From Phoronis australis (taxonomy: Eukaryota > Phoronida > Phoronidae), in the NCBI GenBank assembly GCA_002633005.1, contig NMRA01000286.1, positions 34,067-98,066 of the forward strand: DNA of 64,000 bases, in the 5' to 3' direction. The notes beneath the pieces were generated by a model. It ran no database searches. It saw only the letters and a list, made by a program, of their open reading frames with translations, and was not told the origin of the DNA. Both the position numbers and the translations under genes were made by a program. Positions within the stretch are counted from its first letter, which is position 1, and each line of letters opens with the position of its first letter. Shown piece by piece: positions 22,230-35,389 of the stretch.

Positions 22230-25200
22230 AGCCATTTGCTAACAGGCAATGGGGCTGTCCCAGCTAAAGATAGAACAGGTAGAACTCTCCTTTGTCCCAG
22301 AAATAAGAAAGTGCATGACCTCGGTGTGGAAATCAGGCAGTCAAGTCTCTCATTGATGTCAGCAAGCAAGAATTTTACATCACGCCATTCACGGGGTGTT
22401 GTCCAGCTTTTCAAAGTTTCTCACAGGTCTGTTATTCAGTGGATTAAACTGGTTATCAAAATCAGGGACTGCTAATCCGACCAGTGCCCTCCAAGTCTTA
22501 GTCAATTCCAAGAAAACATTGTAAAATTTTAACTTAATATATTTTACTTTTAGAATATTCACTAGAGTAGGAGGATAACGTCTATCTCTGTCTCTCATTC
22601 TTTTAAACACTTCACACTCGAATTCGAGTAGTTAAGCAAAGAACTGGGGTCTGAATAGTACACGGAGACAAAAATACAACGAGAAAGAGCACCTACGCTA
22701 ATCAAATCCAGACCATCTTGAATTGTCACATGATCACTTGTACAATTGACAGCAAACATACACATAGTTTTGCATTTTAGATTTATATTACATAAAAATA
22801 AAAATTCATTTTAATTAACATCATGCATTATAGTAAAATATTTTTTTATTAAATTAAAGTACTTTTTAAAATTAATATTTTTCAAAATACAACAAACCGA
22901 TTGCTTAAAAAAACACTGTTTTTGATTACAATGTATAAGCGCTGCAATCAAACTTCGTTGTGCAGGGTTTGCTTTGTTGCTTTGTCAAGTTTTAACTTAA
23001 AGTTGTAAGTACATTAATTTAATTAATGAGTGTATGTTGCGTGCTGTCTAATGCATTGGCCCATCTAGGGTGTCGTAGATGTGTGGGCAACCACATTTTG
23101 TGGAAGGAAAATGTTCGCCGTAAGCCTAGCCAACCAGACAGCTAGCTGGCTGGCTACCTGACAGCCAGCTGTTAGGCGCTTAGGCAATTATATCGCCCTG
23201 TAATGCCGCAGGTATACAGGAACTACTATATTACATAAAAAGTCATTCATCTCACAATTCAGGGATTAAAATCGAATGAAACATGTATTTATAGACATGG
23301 AGTTATAATTAACACAGCCATGACTCCAGAGTCAATTTATTCAACATACCTGCGTAATGACGTAATGTGAACATATCTACGAAAATATGTCACGGTTCGC
23401 TCAAGCTTCCCTCACGACACCCGGTGCCATTTTGAGGAAATTATGGAAAATCACACCTTTTGATGAAAACATAGTCCAAGGGACACAAATCTTACAAATT
23501 CCACTGATGTGATCTCAGTGTCATACGCTTCGCTCAGTCTCACTGCTTGCCCTAACTCGTGACACCACTTGAAATACTTTGTGGTTACCACGCATGAAGG
23601 AAAAGTTAACAGTGACCAAAAAAGTGGAGTTCTGATTCTTCACCAAAGCCATGTTAATTCCCATAGACATGCTTCATCAAAGATATGAATATAACCAGAA
23701 AAGATTGCTGAAGAACTTAAAGTAAGTACTTTTTAAGAGATTATTTTATGTGTAAAACGTATTTTTGATGACGTGAAAATCTCTTATTTGATGAACGGAT
23801 TTTGCCCATAGCCGGTTTAAAATACACGGGATGAAATTAGTACAGAAAGTGATGGGTAGTATTGTAGCCCCTAGCCAGCCAGCCGAGGGCTACGCGTTAC
23901 CTGAGGATAGGCACCTGTAGTTAGCCGTTCATCATGACACTATAAAATGTTATTAGGAATTGTTTTAAAACTTTCTGCTTTTGCACGAGGGACTGTGCTC
24001 AGTAAGAGCATGAATATTTTCATGAAAAGAAAAAGTTGCATAAAACAGAATGATGTTTCATTTTGATGTCAATGTGCTTTAAGTTTCCTCTATCGCCAAA
24101 TTTTACTACCCAGTAACATGACCCAATTACAAACAGAATTGTGAAAAATCAAAAATTGAATTGTATAGGCTTTCTACTTTCAAAAATATATACTTTTGCT
24201 GAGTTAAAAATCTTAGTTTTGTGAATATTTGGCTCAATACGCAGACCTGTCCATAGTTTTATATGCAAAAGCTCGACATTTTAAAACAATTCCTAGTATT
24301 ATTGTCATGACAAATACTTTAATACATATTGTTATTCAATTTTTAAATATGTTTATATTTGTAAGAAAACATATTTACTACAGTGGGCAGTGTTAATGCT
24401 GGTGACATTTCACCGTTTTCTGAGCAGATTCCTTTGTTTTTGTCTTCTGACTCTAGTGTGTTTGGATAACCAGGTAACTAATATGCAAACTAACAGACAA
24501 TCAGCTGGGAGCCAATATCATATTGATTACTTTAGTTCAGCCTTTGGAGAAAGTCAGGAAATGGATTTTAACAATAGTTGCTGGTCTAAACAAATGATTT
24601 TCAGACAAAGTGTTGATTTATGCAATTAAATCAATAGGTAAGGTTGGTAACGTTCATGCAGTGAGTACAAGTCCTACAACTGTTCGGAAATCATGAGCCT
24701 GCTCACTATGATGTCACCACTAGTGAATATGTAGTGAATTTGATTACTGTATTTGTGGAACAAAGTCGTCTTCAAATTCAAGGTTTGTTTTTGCACCTAT
24801 TGACATCTTGGGAAATGTTTTGAGGCATAGTGAACATCATCGTTTTTAGGGAGTTATGAAAGGGTATCAATATGTACTCAAGGCTATTCTATCCAGCATA
24901 TCACAGTGTTTTTTGTCAGCAAAACTTTGCCTTTCCTTATGGCTTTTCTTGCATGATTACTGTATATTTTTCTAGTATTCTCTATGTCTTTACTAAGATT
25001 GTACCTATGCTGGGTCAATTTTGCTGATTATCGACCCTGTTATCATTTTTTCAAAGATGGTTCTCCTTGAAAAGGAAACCCTTCAATTCTGGGCCTCGTC
25101 ACTTTAAACAATATTTAGTGAGGATATAAGTAAGAGATACCATCATCTTAAGCAAGAAAGTTTATCTTCCAGATGGTCCTCACAAAAATACAAACAACAA

Positions 25201-25980
25201 ATATGGTAATTAACAATGGTAAAAACATTAAAAGAGACATAAAGATACAATCATATGGTAATAAATTACAGTGATTTGGCTGAGCAGGGAGTTTTACATG
25301 AAAAAATCATCTTAATAGCATTAAAAACAGTGTTTGAATACTTTTTAAATGGATCTTTGTGGGCTGTCTAAGGCTGGACAAAACTGATCTGAGAGCGAGA
25401 CCATTAATTTTTACTTGAAACTCGTTAAGCTTTGAGTGAACTTTTAGACTTTACGTAATGTGATTTGGTTTTTTTCTCAAGTCTCCAGTAACTTTTGGTG
25501 GTCATGGACCATCCTACATGAACAGAAATAGGCAACAGTTGTATATTGCAACAATGGAAGAAATCTAGAATTTTGCAGTATTTCTAAAACTATTCCTTAT
25601 TGAAATTATACTTCATTGTAAGCCCTTTGATACTGAATGGTTGTCATAATACAACATTTGGTAGGCCTATTTGTACCAATATAGCCAGTTTTAGAAAAAT
25701 GGCAATTTTGACAATAACTTTTGCAAAACGACTGAAGAATTATCCTACAATGTTCTCCTGTCATCTGTAAGCAAAAATATCATGAAGAAGATGTCTGAGT
25801 AGATCTTAGATTTTCACAATGTTATCAGCAACAATCTGTGCACTGTTGAAATGAGCACTGTGAAGACATCATGTATGAACTTAAAGGTGCACAATGTCCA
25901 TCAGAGGCTGCATTGTGGACCCCAAAAATTTTGGAATGTGGATCCTCTGTAGGTGATTATAGGTGCAGAGTGAACGTTGC
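22230..25980. other. Intergenic, no gene recognised
   Basis: AT-rich sequence with only short unsupported frames. Near 23130-23170 and 23870-23940 lie CAGC/GCTGG-rich stretches (AGCTAGCTGGCTGGCTACC and CCAGCCAGCCGAGGGCTACG) that may be ends of one decayed repeat. No splice-framed coding segment was found on either strand. Confidence 0.5.
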
Positions 25981-25984
25981 ATTT

Positions 25985-26434
25985 TTATGAGGTTTTAAAT
26001 TCATTTATACTTTTTACCATTCTTGTTACATGCAGCTCTAAACTAGATAGGGATGTGTCGGTCTTTGCAGTCAGGTCCAGACACTTTAGTGTACGATTTA
26101 AGCAAATTTTCGCTGGGAATAAAATTTGAATTAGGACTCGAAGTGGACGGGATTCTACCCATTTTTGGTGGATTAACATCAGGGAAAATAATTCATTCAT
26201 TAAAATTCTGGTTATTATCTGTAGCATAAAACTACTGGTGCTGACACATGTTGAACCGCACTCACCTGACTGTTTGGTGTCAGTGTCTGCCAATAGGGGC
26301 GACATGACTTTCGGGCAGTCATGAATGTTTTGGGGATACAACTGTTTGTGGAATAAGTCGCGTGTATTTTTTATGAAATATTTGTGGGATTTGAGAATGC
26401 ATGAGAATGGCACTATTGTGGGGATGGTGTTCAT
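25985..26434 (-). other. Unrecognised 149-codon open frame
   Basis: The longest frame in the intergenic region (starts MNTIPTIVPFSCIL, ends SINEFKTS). I recognise no domain or family, and no flanking exon, poly(A) signal or start context supports it. It may be chance or a repeat remnant. Confidence 0.12.
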
Positions 26435-26439
26435 TCCGA

Positions 26440-27925
26440 TGTTTCAACTAGTCCTTTTATTGATTCAACCTGTAGCCTATACTTGGTGTTGTCAATAATT
26501 AAAGTAGGCCTTTTCCAAATGTGAAATTGTATGCTTTCACGTGGTGAAGTACAATTAAATATTAATAGGACTAGGATATGCCAACAAGGTACAATCAATA
26601 TTGGTGTAGAGGTGACTGCACGGTTTCAATGATATTCAGTCAGAGATCGTCCGCACGAGAAGTCATATGCTAATATCCTTATGATTGTATCGTAAGTGTC
26701 AGAATCCTTATGGCTTGGTTCTCAGCTGATGTGCGCCAACTTGTCAGCTTGTTTTAACTTTCTGCTTGCAAGTATATACTGTTACGGAATATTCAAACTC
26801 AATGTTTAGAATTTCTCAAAAACTGTATTGTATTTTGTGAAGTCCCTCTTTTCTCAAGTTTATTATTTTGGAAAAACTGTATAGCTAAGTTTTAGGATGT
26901 GTTTTGCAGGATTTTATGACTCAGAGAATTTGTCAGTGTATCAGTTCTGAGGCTAGCTAATTCATTTTGTGTTTTATGATTTTTGCCAGGTGGGTAGCAT
27001 GTCTGTAAAAAAATCTTTCTCTGATTCACGTTTCTTGGAACATCTTGTTTAGGTGGTTACAGCTACGGTAATAGAATTACGTATCTTCAGCAATGTAATG
27101 TTGGGATGCTTTCCTCTGAACTGAATAAAGGTAATTTTGCAAAAATTACTCGGAAGTAAAGCAGACGGCAAAATATGTAAAAAAAAAACTGTGATTGGTT
27201 TGTATTGTTTTGTTGTAAGCATCTCTACAATGGTCTGTGTTATTCTCTAAGTTGGTTCATGTGCCGTGACGTGTGTGAGGTTTGCTACAGGAAATGGACT
27301 GCTGCGATTTTCGAATGGGTTTATGGTTTCAAGAACCAGCCATACGCATTTTTACTGACGTCTAAGTGGTAAGATAACTCTTCACTTTATCGCCCAAAAA
27401 TAACTGCCAATATTCTTTTCTAAAGTTCAAATGCTGTTCACCTTGTTGCAGATAGTAGGAACTTTACCGTATGTGTGCAATCCAAGATATTGATCAACTA
27501 AAATTTTCTTAATCAATTTTTATTGGAAATTTGACAAAATAGAATTTCACGTGTGTGTCCAATTGTGCGCTAAATGGATGGGAAATTAGAGTAGCATCCA
27601 TTCTTGGATTTGATTAATTAGGTTCCTAAATCAGTTGTGTAAGTTGTCCAATTACAAACTGCAAAAATGGAATGATTATTTGAAATTCTGTTGTGTTATC
27701 ACGCTTCCTCTCAGTTTTTCCTTTTCTGCTAATCACTGTATCTTGTTTTGTATTTCTTCTTTTGGCATATTAAGTGGACATAATCTCGTGGTTTCTGACC
27801 AAAAAACAAGTTTTCATTTAGGTCATTTACCATGATTATCAAATTGGTCCTAAGTTGTTACACCCTGATTAGAAATGGTCTTCAGGCTTAGGAATAAGTG
27901 ACAACTGGTTATTTTCATCTTCAAA
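26440..27925. other. Intergenic, nothing recognised
   Basis: AT-rich, with only short frames and no family-like protein segments, tRNA-like folds or clear inverted ends. Confidence 0.45.
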
Positions 27926-27930
27926 CTAAA

Positions 27931-28375
27931 GTGCCGTCCACACACAGTCTAGTCTTACCCTAGAACAACTTACTCCTGGAATGAGTTGTCGCTAGGTTTG
28001 AGGGCTATCTGGACGCTATTTAAACTAGCGCCACTAATTTTTCTCTTGCAACAACTTAGTTTACCTGATGGAAGGTAAAGTAACTTGTTCTTGGGTAACT
28101 TGCACAACTTGTAATAGCTGTGTGGTCACAAATGTGACTGAAGGTGTAAGTAGTTATCAGCTGCGTGCTTGCATATTTATACATGGGACGGGGTCTTCTT
28201 TTTCATGCCGTATTCTCATCTGCTGTTCATTGCGAAGGTCTACATCCGAAGAACGACATTTACTTCTGACTTGCACTTGTTATCGGATATATGTGTGCGT
28301 GGACACTTCGCTTAAAGTACAGCAAGTTGCAACAGTGTACGTTGTTTTAGGGTACGTCTTTGTCGACCGGACTCA
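27931..28375. mobile_element. TIR element, CCGTCCACACACAG family, copy 1
   Basis: The left end GTGCCGTCCACACACAG is followed by TTACCCTAGAACAACTTACT. The right end, read inversely, begins AGTCCGGTCGACAAAGACGT and then CCCTAAAACAACG. The ends form a diverged inverted pair, and the subterminal AGAACAACTT motif is shared with the copy at 59565-59963. An interior plus frame of 111 codons shows no known domain. Confidence 0.55.
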
Positions 28376-28379
28376 ATCT

Positions 28380-31300
28380 AATAAAATTTATGAGTGTGCT
28401 TGAAAGAAATAACGAGATGTTTGTTATTTCCATGTCAAGACGTCACACCTATGTTGACCAAGGGACAAAGATTTGAGGCCAGTTTGATACAAATAACAAG
28501 GGTCTTAAATCAAAACTTGTTGTTTGACAGAAAGCAAGCCGTAATACCTTAATACCCCTTGATCTGGAGTGATTGGTGATTCTAGTTGTTTTAATTTCAC
28601 TTTTCACCATTCATGTACTGAGTGTGGGTGTCAAAGCTTTCTACAATTAATTCACACCTCAATGGAATGTTAATGTTGATCAACTCCTTTCCAAAATACA
28701 AGCCAAATTCAAATAAATAACCTAGCCATGAAATCTGGTTGAAAAATTGTGTAGTCCTAATGTTTTCTCTGAGGCCAAATTGGCACTTATAGATGTTATT
28801 CTGTAATGGACATAAAATCCACACATTTTGAAAACCAGTTTTCTCCAGTGATAAACTAGCATCAAACTGGTTCTCAAAATCCGACTATTGCCTGTTATTC
28901 ATGGGCTAATTAACCACTTCTTCTCGTTCTATCTTACCACCTGTTGAGGAACTGCTCTGACTGCCTTTAACCTAGATTATGTTTTTGTCTTTCTTGTGGT
29001 TGTTGATTATTCTTTTAATTCTTTAAAGAGAAGAATTTCACTTTTTTGATGCGAGATGAGATTATTTTTCCTGTTGATAAACATTTCCATAATATTAGAC
29101 TTAGACATTGTTATCTTTAGTGACAATGTTGTTCATTTGAGATTAGCTCCAAGACAGGTTTGATACCAGTGCGACCTCGGAGGTCGCAGCTTGACGAATT
29201 GATTAAGAAATAAAAGCGAATGTGGCAAGTAGCCGATTCAGCAATTCTACCGTGCGACTGGAAGCCCTTTTCAGGCATCCGTGAGAATTTGCTGCTTTAC
29301 ATCTGTTGTCAAAAGTTTTAATTTCAAGGAGTCCTATGCAACAGTAACCCAAAAAATGTGTTTTGTTTTTGGCTCCAAAACTAATTGCATGTGTGCTTGA
29401 CCAAAAACTCCAAATGTATACATGACCCAGTTTCTATAAAAATAAATTTTCCCAATGTCTAATATAAAGGACATTTGTTGCTTGAACATTATGTTCAAAA
29501 CCAGTGGCAAGATGTGTTGTATTTTATGCTTTGTGGTATGTCTGACAGAGGGTGCAGCGAACACTCTGAGCACTGTGTAGCAAGGAAGGCAGAGTCTTTA
29601 AATTATTTTAGTAACTATTGTATTGATTCTTATGTAGTATGTAGCATTGTTACCACAAATCATGTAACCCAGAAGTTATGGAAGATTATCATTGATTATC
29701 ATTGCGTGAGGGACAAGAATGATGGAGTGCAACCTCTGTTCTTAATTGCACATACTACGCAGATAGAGTGACATCTAGTGAACAAAGTACAAACACCTAA
29801 TGTAACGCTCATGATAGAAGTAATTTGTGGGTAACCAGAGCATATTGGAATAGAACACCCAATTTATGACAGTGTTGTTTCAGTTAGCTAAGGATTCTGG
29901 AAGTTAAACAGACAAAAGTCAGCCAATATGTCTAACGATTCATTATATATGGCAATTTATGACTTCAGTATTGTCAGTGTGATACTTTCAACATATTGTG
30001 GGGATTAATTGTTCTTGTGTTACTATTCAAGGTAGGCTTTGACATAAAGTTGTATCATAGTTGGGGGAGTGGCAAGTAGGTAACATCGAGAATAAGAGTA
30101 AAGTTTATAAGCTGTTTAACTGCTGTATATCCCTTTGATGTCAGCACAGCTGTCACACCGTACTCTTCTCGTCTTGATACCCACCCAGGATTAGTTTCCA
30201 AATTTTTACTTTAAAATCCCCATGTTTGGTTGAATTTGAACTTTACCGTTGTACTTGTACCTCTTGGTGAATCCAACATGTACCTTGATAAATCTAAATA
30301 ATTATGCGTTTTTACCTCATTGTGTAATTAATCAACTGTCATCTACTATGTGCTGCTTGCGAAAATTTGCCTGTTGTGTAACTTGTAATCATTGATTGAC
30401 ATGCTGGTGATGTAATTCTTCATTTGTAGGATTTTAATAGCGTGTTAGAAAATATACCTAGTATGCAAAACGAAGCTATTGACTGGGGTTATAGCTGTCG
30501 ACTTTGCCGATATGTTTTAGCATCTACTCAGCTGGCTTGAAGATGTGGGCATTGTGGTGTGGAGAAGAGGTTCATTAATTAATGCTCATGACTGGACATT
30601 GTTGGACTGTTCTTCTGCATCCGGAGAACTAACCTTAGACCCGGTCTCGTAGTCATATGCTCAGAATCTGTCTTATCCCGTGGCTGGATTTTATTTTTTC
30701 GATGTTTATTACGAAAAGTATAATGTACAAAAGAGCTAGAACTATTGTATCTGAGTGATTCTGTTAACATGATGACTGATGTTAAGATATTACTTATGCT
30801 ATTTGTGTCTTAAGCCAATGGTTCATAGTTCTCACCTCCTATGGTGTTTCTGGGCAGTGATTTCTCATTTGAAAAGTAACTTTAGTGAGCTGGCTAAAAA
30901 CATGTGTCTAGAATCACTTTGTTCTGTATTTGTTATTTCTGATCTACTTCATGAAAATCATCTGGTCTTTTGTAGGATTTCTTGGAAACATCCATGTGTG
31001 AGTGATTAACGAGAGGACAATGTCTGTTTAAAGCCGCCTGCTGTTGCGATATTCAAATTATGTGTACCTTGATTGAATACAAGTAAGTAGACCTTCCAGG
31101 TCACATGACCTGGTGCGACCTGCTCGCAATTTTCTTAGTGACTGCAATATATGCATCTATATAGTATTACCCAAATTGGAATTCTGTAATTAACCGTTAA
31201 GTCTGCGAAACGGATGCGCCGATCACGCCAAAACTCCACGTGGCTCTAGATCTTCAAGCCCCATGGTGGAAGTGCTTGGACATTTGGCATGAAATGGCTG

Positions 31301-34300
31301 CACAGCTAACTTGTGTGCACCATCAAAAATTCTAATAATTAAAGTACATTTCTCACTCAACGTCGTGTCCTGACACTTGGTTTCAAACGTCATACCTTGG
31401 AGGATAGGGTTACAAACGTGAGGTGTTCCTAAGCAATATTCGTTCTTGGGTGTGCTCAGGACACATTTTGTGTTGTGCGCGTCTGTATGCTATCATCCTG
31501 TATTTTGTTTGTGACGCTGCCTCATGCCAGATTCTTGCTCGAGGTCAAATATTATTCACAATCGCTTCCATTTAATTGTTTCCAAGTTAAAAAATCAGGG
31601 TTGTCACCACGGCGTTGTGAGCCCTAGTCTTTTATTGCAACTTTTAGTATAAAACAATACTGAATAAGGATCCAACGCGAGCTCCAATCTCACGCCCTTT
31701 TTTAAAAATGTTTATTGCGAAAAATGCAATGCACAGTAACTGTAGTTAAGCCCTATCCACTCCCTCTGAGCACTCATGCTTTTTACGGGTACCATCTTGT
31801 AATATATTAATATTGCTAATGGACACTGTCAGTGGTCACAGAGATGGTAGTGTATAGAGACAAGATCCTAATCTGATATAAAAATTTTAATCAATTACCA
31901 ATATGTCTGGAACTTCTCATGTGTCGTGAGTGTGTTATCTGTTACCCACTGATTCCCGTTGTTGGATTCAGTGTCAGATTTGACCCTGCCATCATCATCA
32001 TCATCATCATTGTCGTCGTCATCATCATCATTCAGTGTCAGATCTGACCCCGCCATCATCATCATCGTCATCATGATTCAGTGTCATATCTGACCCTGCC
32101 ATAATCATCGTTATCATCATTCTGTGCTATCAACAACTGAAATCTCCAATGTTTTGCAAAAGGCGACAACAAACGAGCTGGATGCAAGCCGTTGCCGACA
32201 TTCTCTGTCGCACAAATTTACTTACAGTTACACTATCTTAAATGCAGATTTACCCACCTTGTTATGGTGTACACCTAATTGCTGATGTGCAGCTTAATTT
32301 TAAGAAGTTGACATACTGCTAATTGCATTTTTTCAAACTGGTCGCTATTTTTCAAACAGATCGTGGGCCATTCAAATGTGTCAAGAGTTGCCAAACTAGG
32401 TTTGAGGGACCTGCAGGTTGCCAACGTGACCTCAGATTTTGTTTGGCGTTCTGGTAAAAACGCCATGTCGCCATGAGGCCTTCATGAAAGCATGCGAGCA
32501 TCATGGATTTAAAATACTACAGTGGAAGTCAAAATCGTTTGGCAAAACTGAAGGGCCCGCTTATGAATCATGCACAGTTAACATGTGTGTTGATCTTAGG
32601 AGGTGAACTTGTGTGGCTATTGGGTCCGAAGGGGGGAAATTGGTCCTTAGTGAACACATGTTTCAAAAAAAGCGTCATCCTGGCAATATCGGGTGCACTG
32701 GCGTACATTTGCTGACTTAGTTGATTTTTGTCTTCAGGTATTACCGTAAGTAGTGCTCTTTAATATCTGGCTGTGCATGTTCACGGCGCCTCTAGTATTT
32801 CTTGATCAGCGTATTCCGGTTTGAACTGATAGCCTGTGAAACCTAACAATACGACCTGTGAAGTCTTCGTCGGATGAGCTCTTGACTAAGTCGGGATTGG
32901 CGCCGGGCGAGTTGCCATGTAGACGTTTATTATTCTGCGTTCTTTTTCAAAATGAATTATTTTCATCCTAAAATGATCCTAACCAATGCTTATATGAAAC
33001 TGAAACAAAGTCTGTCTCATTAGAAACAATTTGTAATGCCTTGGAGTGCTCGTGAGTGTAAATCTCTGTTTTGAGAAGCCAGCAATGAATAAACCACTGG
33101 GTTACCGGCCTTTGATGCTGACAACAAAGGTAATTGAACAGGCACCGAGGTCGTGTGAGCGCATGCTAATTCAGTGTTTGCTGACAGAAAGCTGTTGTGA
33201 AACAATTACTTGATTTTATATGCTATGGTCACATGTTAGGGGAATCTTTATCTAGAAATACAAATACATTATTCAAATCATTAGTTACTGTACAACCTTT
33301 TGCCCTGACCGTCCTTTGGAAGGGGTCAACCCAACTTCGTGGCCCCCGACAAGTAAGTAGATTTTTAGTTTCGTGGCTAATTCACATAAATAATTCCGTA
33401 CACATTATTTCAGAAATAGTGCTTTAGCTCATTTCGTGAGTGGAGGTTTAGTTTCCAGCTCAAGCTGGTTTATGTTCGTTCCAGTTCCGGCGGCTGCGAC
33501 CGGCCTGATCGGGTTGTAAGCCACTGACCGGGATAACAAGCGTTTTGTGTGTTTAGAACTCAAAAAATCACAAGTATAAACAACACAGATCTAGGTTCTC
33601 CTGTCTGTATTTCACGGAAGGATACTTTGAATTTATCTCGGAACGTACCCCAAACTCCTGCTACGGTCTTTGGTAAATTGGCCTGCCGAAGTTTGTAGGC
33701 TTATGGTGTGTCCAAATACCAGTAAATCCGTAACAGCGAAATAAAACGAACACGTTTTTTAAGAACTCGGTGTACTTTTAAGGGTTTTACATCGAAGTTT
33801 GATGATTTATTGGTGTTAAACGATGAATTCAAGCAATTAGCTGATTAACCACTAACCTGTGTTGTGAACTGTTGAGCAGACTGCGTGTGAAACCAGTTAC
33901 GGCATTGGATAATTTCAACACCTCCGTCTGCCGTCAGGTGTCAGGTAACTTACCGAACCTACCATTATCGAGTAGAACTACTCGATCTGATACAAAATAG
34001 GTTGTTTTTTGGGTGGCATTCTCCTTTAATTAAATACAATTTATTTGTTTTTCCGAAGCTAAGTTGTAGATAATTGTGATTGAAATCCTTGATGTTGACT
34101 GAAGAAAATTTACTGGGCAGATTGTGGTGTTGCGTACATCGATAGTAATATAATACTTGATAATACTATTAATAAAATAATCTTTATGATAATGATAATA
34201 GTAGTTATAACAAATGTTACTATATTAACGTATTAGTAATATCGATATTGATGAGACTTAAGATTTGTGACTTTCAGTCTGGGCCCAAGGTCTGAATACT

Positions 34301-34890
34301 TGTACTCAATGAAGTTGAGATTAATTTTGGCATTTTCCGCTCTGCTTTCATGCGACCTCAGGATAAGTGTCTATTGGTCTGTGGTCAAGAATATTGTAGC
34401 TTATGCGTATGATCCATGTTCACACTTGACAACCCCAGATTCAAGTTACAAGCACCTATAAAAACTCAACATTTTTGAGTAAAATTCGAAATTTCGATTT
34501 CATACTCGACCTTTCCAACCTTTTTACTGGAGTCATCAAGTAGGCCTAGGCATGACTGGAAGATTCCTAAATTATGACACTAAAGCTCAGATCTTCAATT
34601 TTGAGATGCTGTGCACCATCTGAGTGGCAAGTGCAGTACTACGCACAACTATTTTCAGCTACTGCAGCTTAGATGTCGATTAACTCCCTATTCTCTGTGC
34701 TGAATGACATCTCCCTGGATTTGATCTGTCATCTGTCATTGATTTTGTATTACAGGCTTTCAGTCACGCTGATGATAGTAAATGAATTTGTTTTCTTGTT
34801 ACATTGTTCTGTTGGTTATAATTAATAAACATTCACAATCTTTTTGGTCAGTTGTTTTATGTGCATTGTGTATCACTTCAGAATGGAGTT
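28380..34890. other. Intergenic, no gene recognised
   Basis: Mostly AT-rich non-coding sequence. The recognisable items are the minisatellite at 31966-32130 and an ATA/TAT-rich tract around 34140-34255. I found no conserved coding segment on either strand. Confidence 0.5.
31966..32130. repeat. CAT-rich minisatellite
   Basis: Three to four copies of a unit that begins ATTCAGTGTCAGAT(C/T)TGACC, then CC(T/C)GCCATCATCATC, with a variable CAT/CGT triplet tract. Units start near 31967, 32032 and 32077, with a fragment near 32120. Confidence 0.8.
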
Positions 34891-34896
34891 TTTAAG

Positions 34897-35384
34897 CTCT
34901 TTCATACTAACATGGACGCCCAGATGTTTTGGAGAGTTGTGGTCAGTATGAACGGTTAACTTTGGTTCTGGATCGAAGTTAACAACACTAGTTAACTTCA
35001 CAATAAACAAGTGGATTTAAAGTGGAGCGTCAGTGTTGCAGTGTGGTCAACTTCCCTCCCATCAAACTTATCACCAGGGGACCACTGTTATTGTCAACAA
35101 CCGTAGGTGTCGTCACTAATACTTGCTTATATTTTGCTCGAATAATCACCAATTGAATTAGAAATAAACTTTATGTCAATTAGTAATTGTAAATGTTCTC
35201 AAATTGTCACATTAAGAAATCTTAGCGTGCACACGATGCATCAGCGCTACCTTGTGATTACTTCGATGACTACAATGTCACCTGCCATTTATTTCGATGT
35301 CCGTTAACTATTGAAGCTGGTGCGAACGGTTTAGTTAACTTTGCAGTTTACGGTGACGCTCCGCTCGGGAAGTATGAAAGGGCC
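34897..35384 (+). mobile_element. About 490-bp TIR MITE, copy 1
   Basis: Left end CTCTTTCATACTAACATGG, right end AAGTATGAAAGGGCC, which are imperfect inverted repeats. The interior includes GAACGGTTAACTTTGG and GCTCGAATAATCACCAAT. The copy at 37551-38076 is in the same orientation and matches over the whole length. No coding capacity. Confidence 0.8.
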
Positions 35385-35389
35385 TATAG

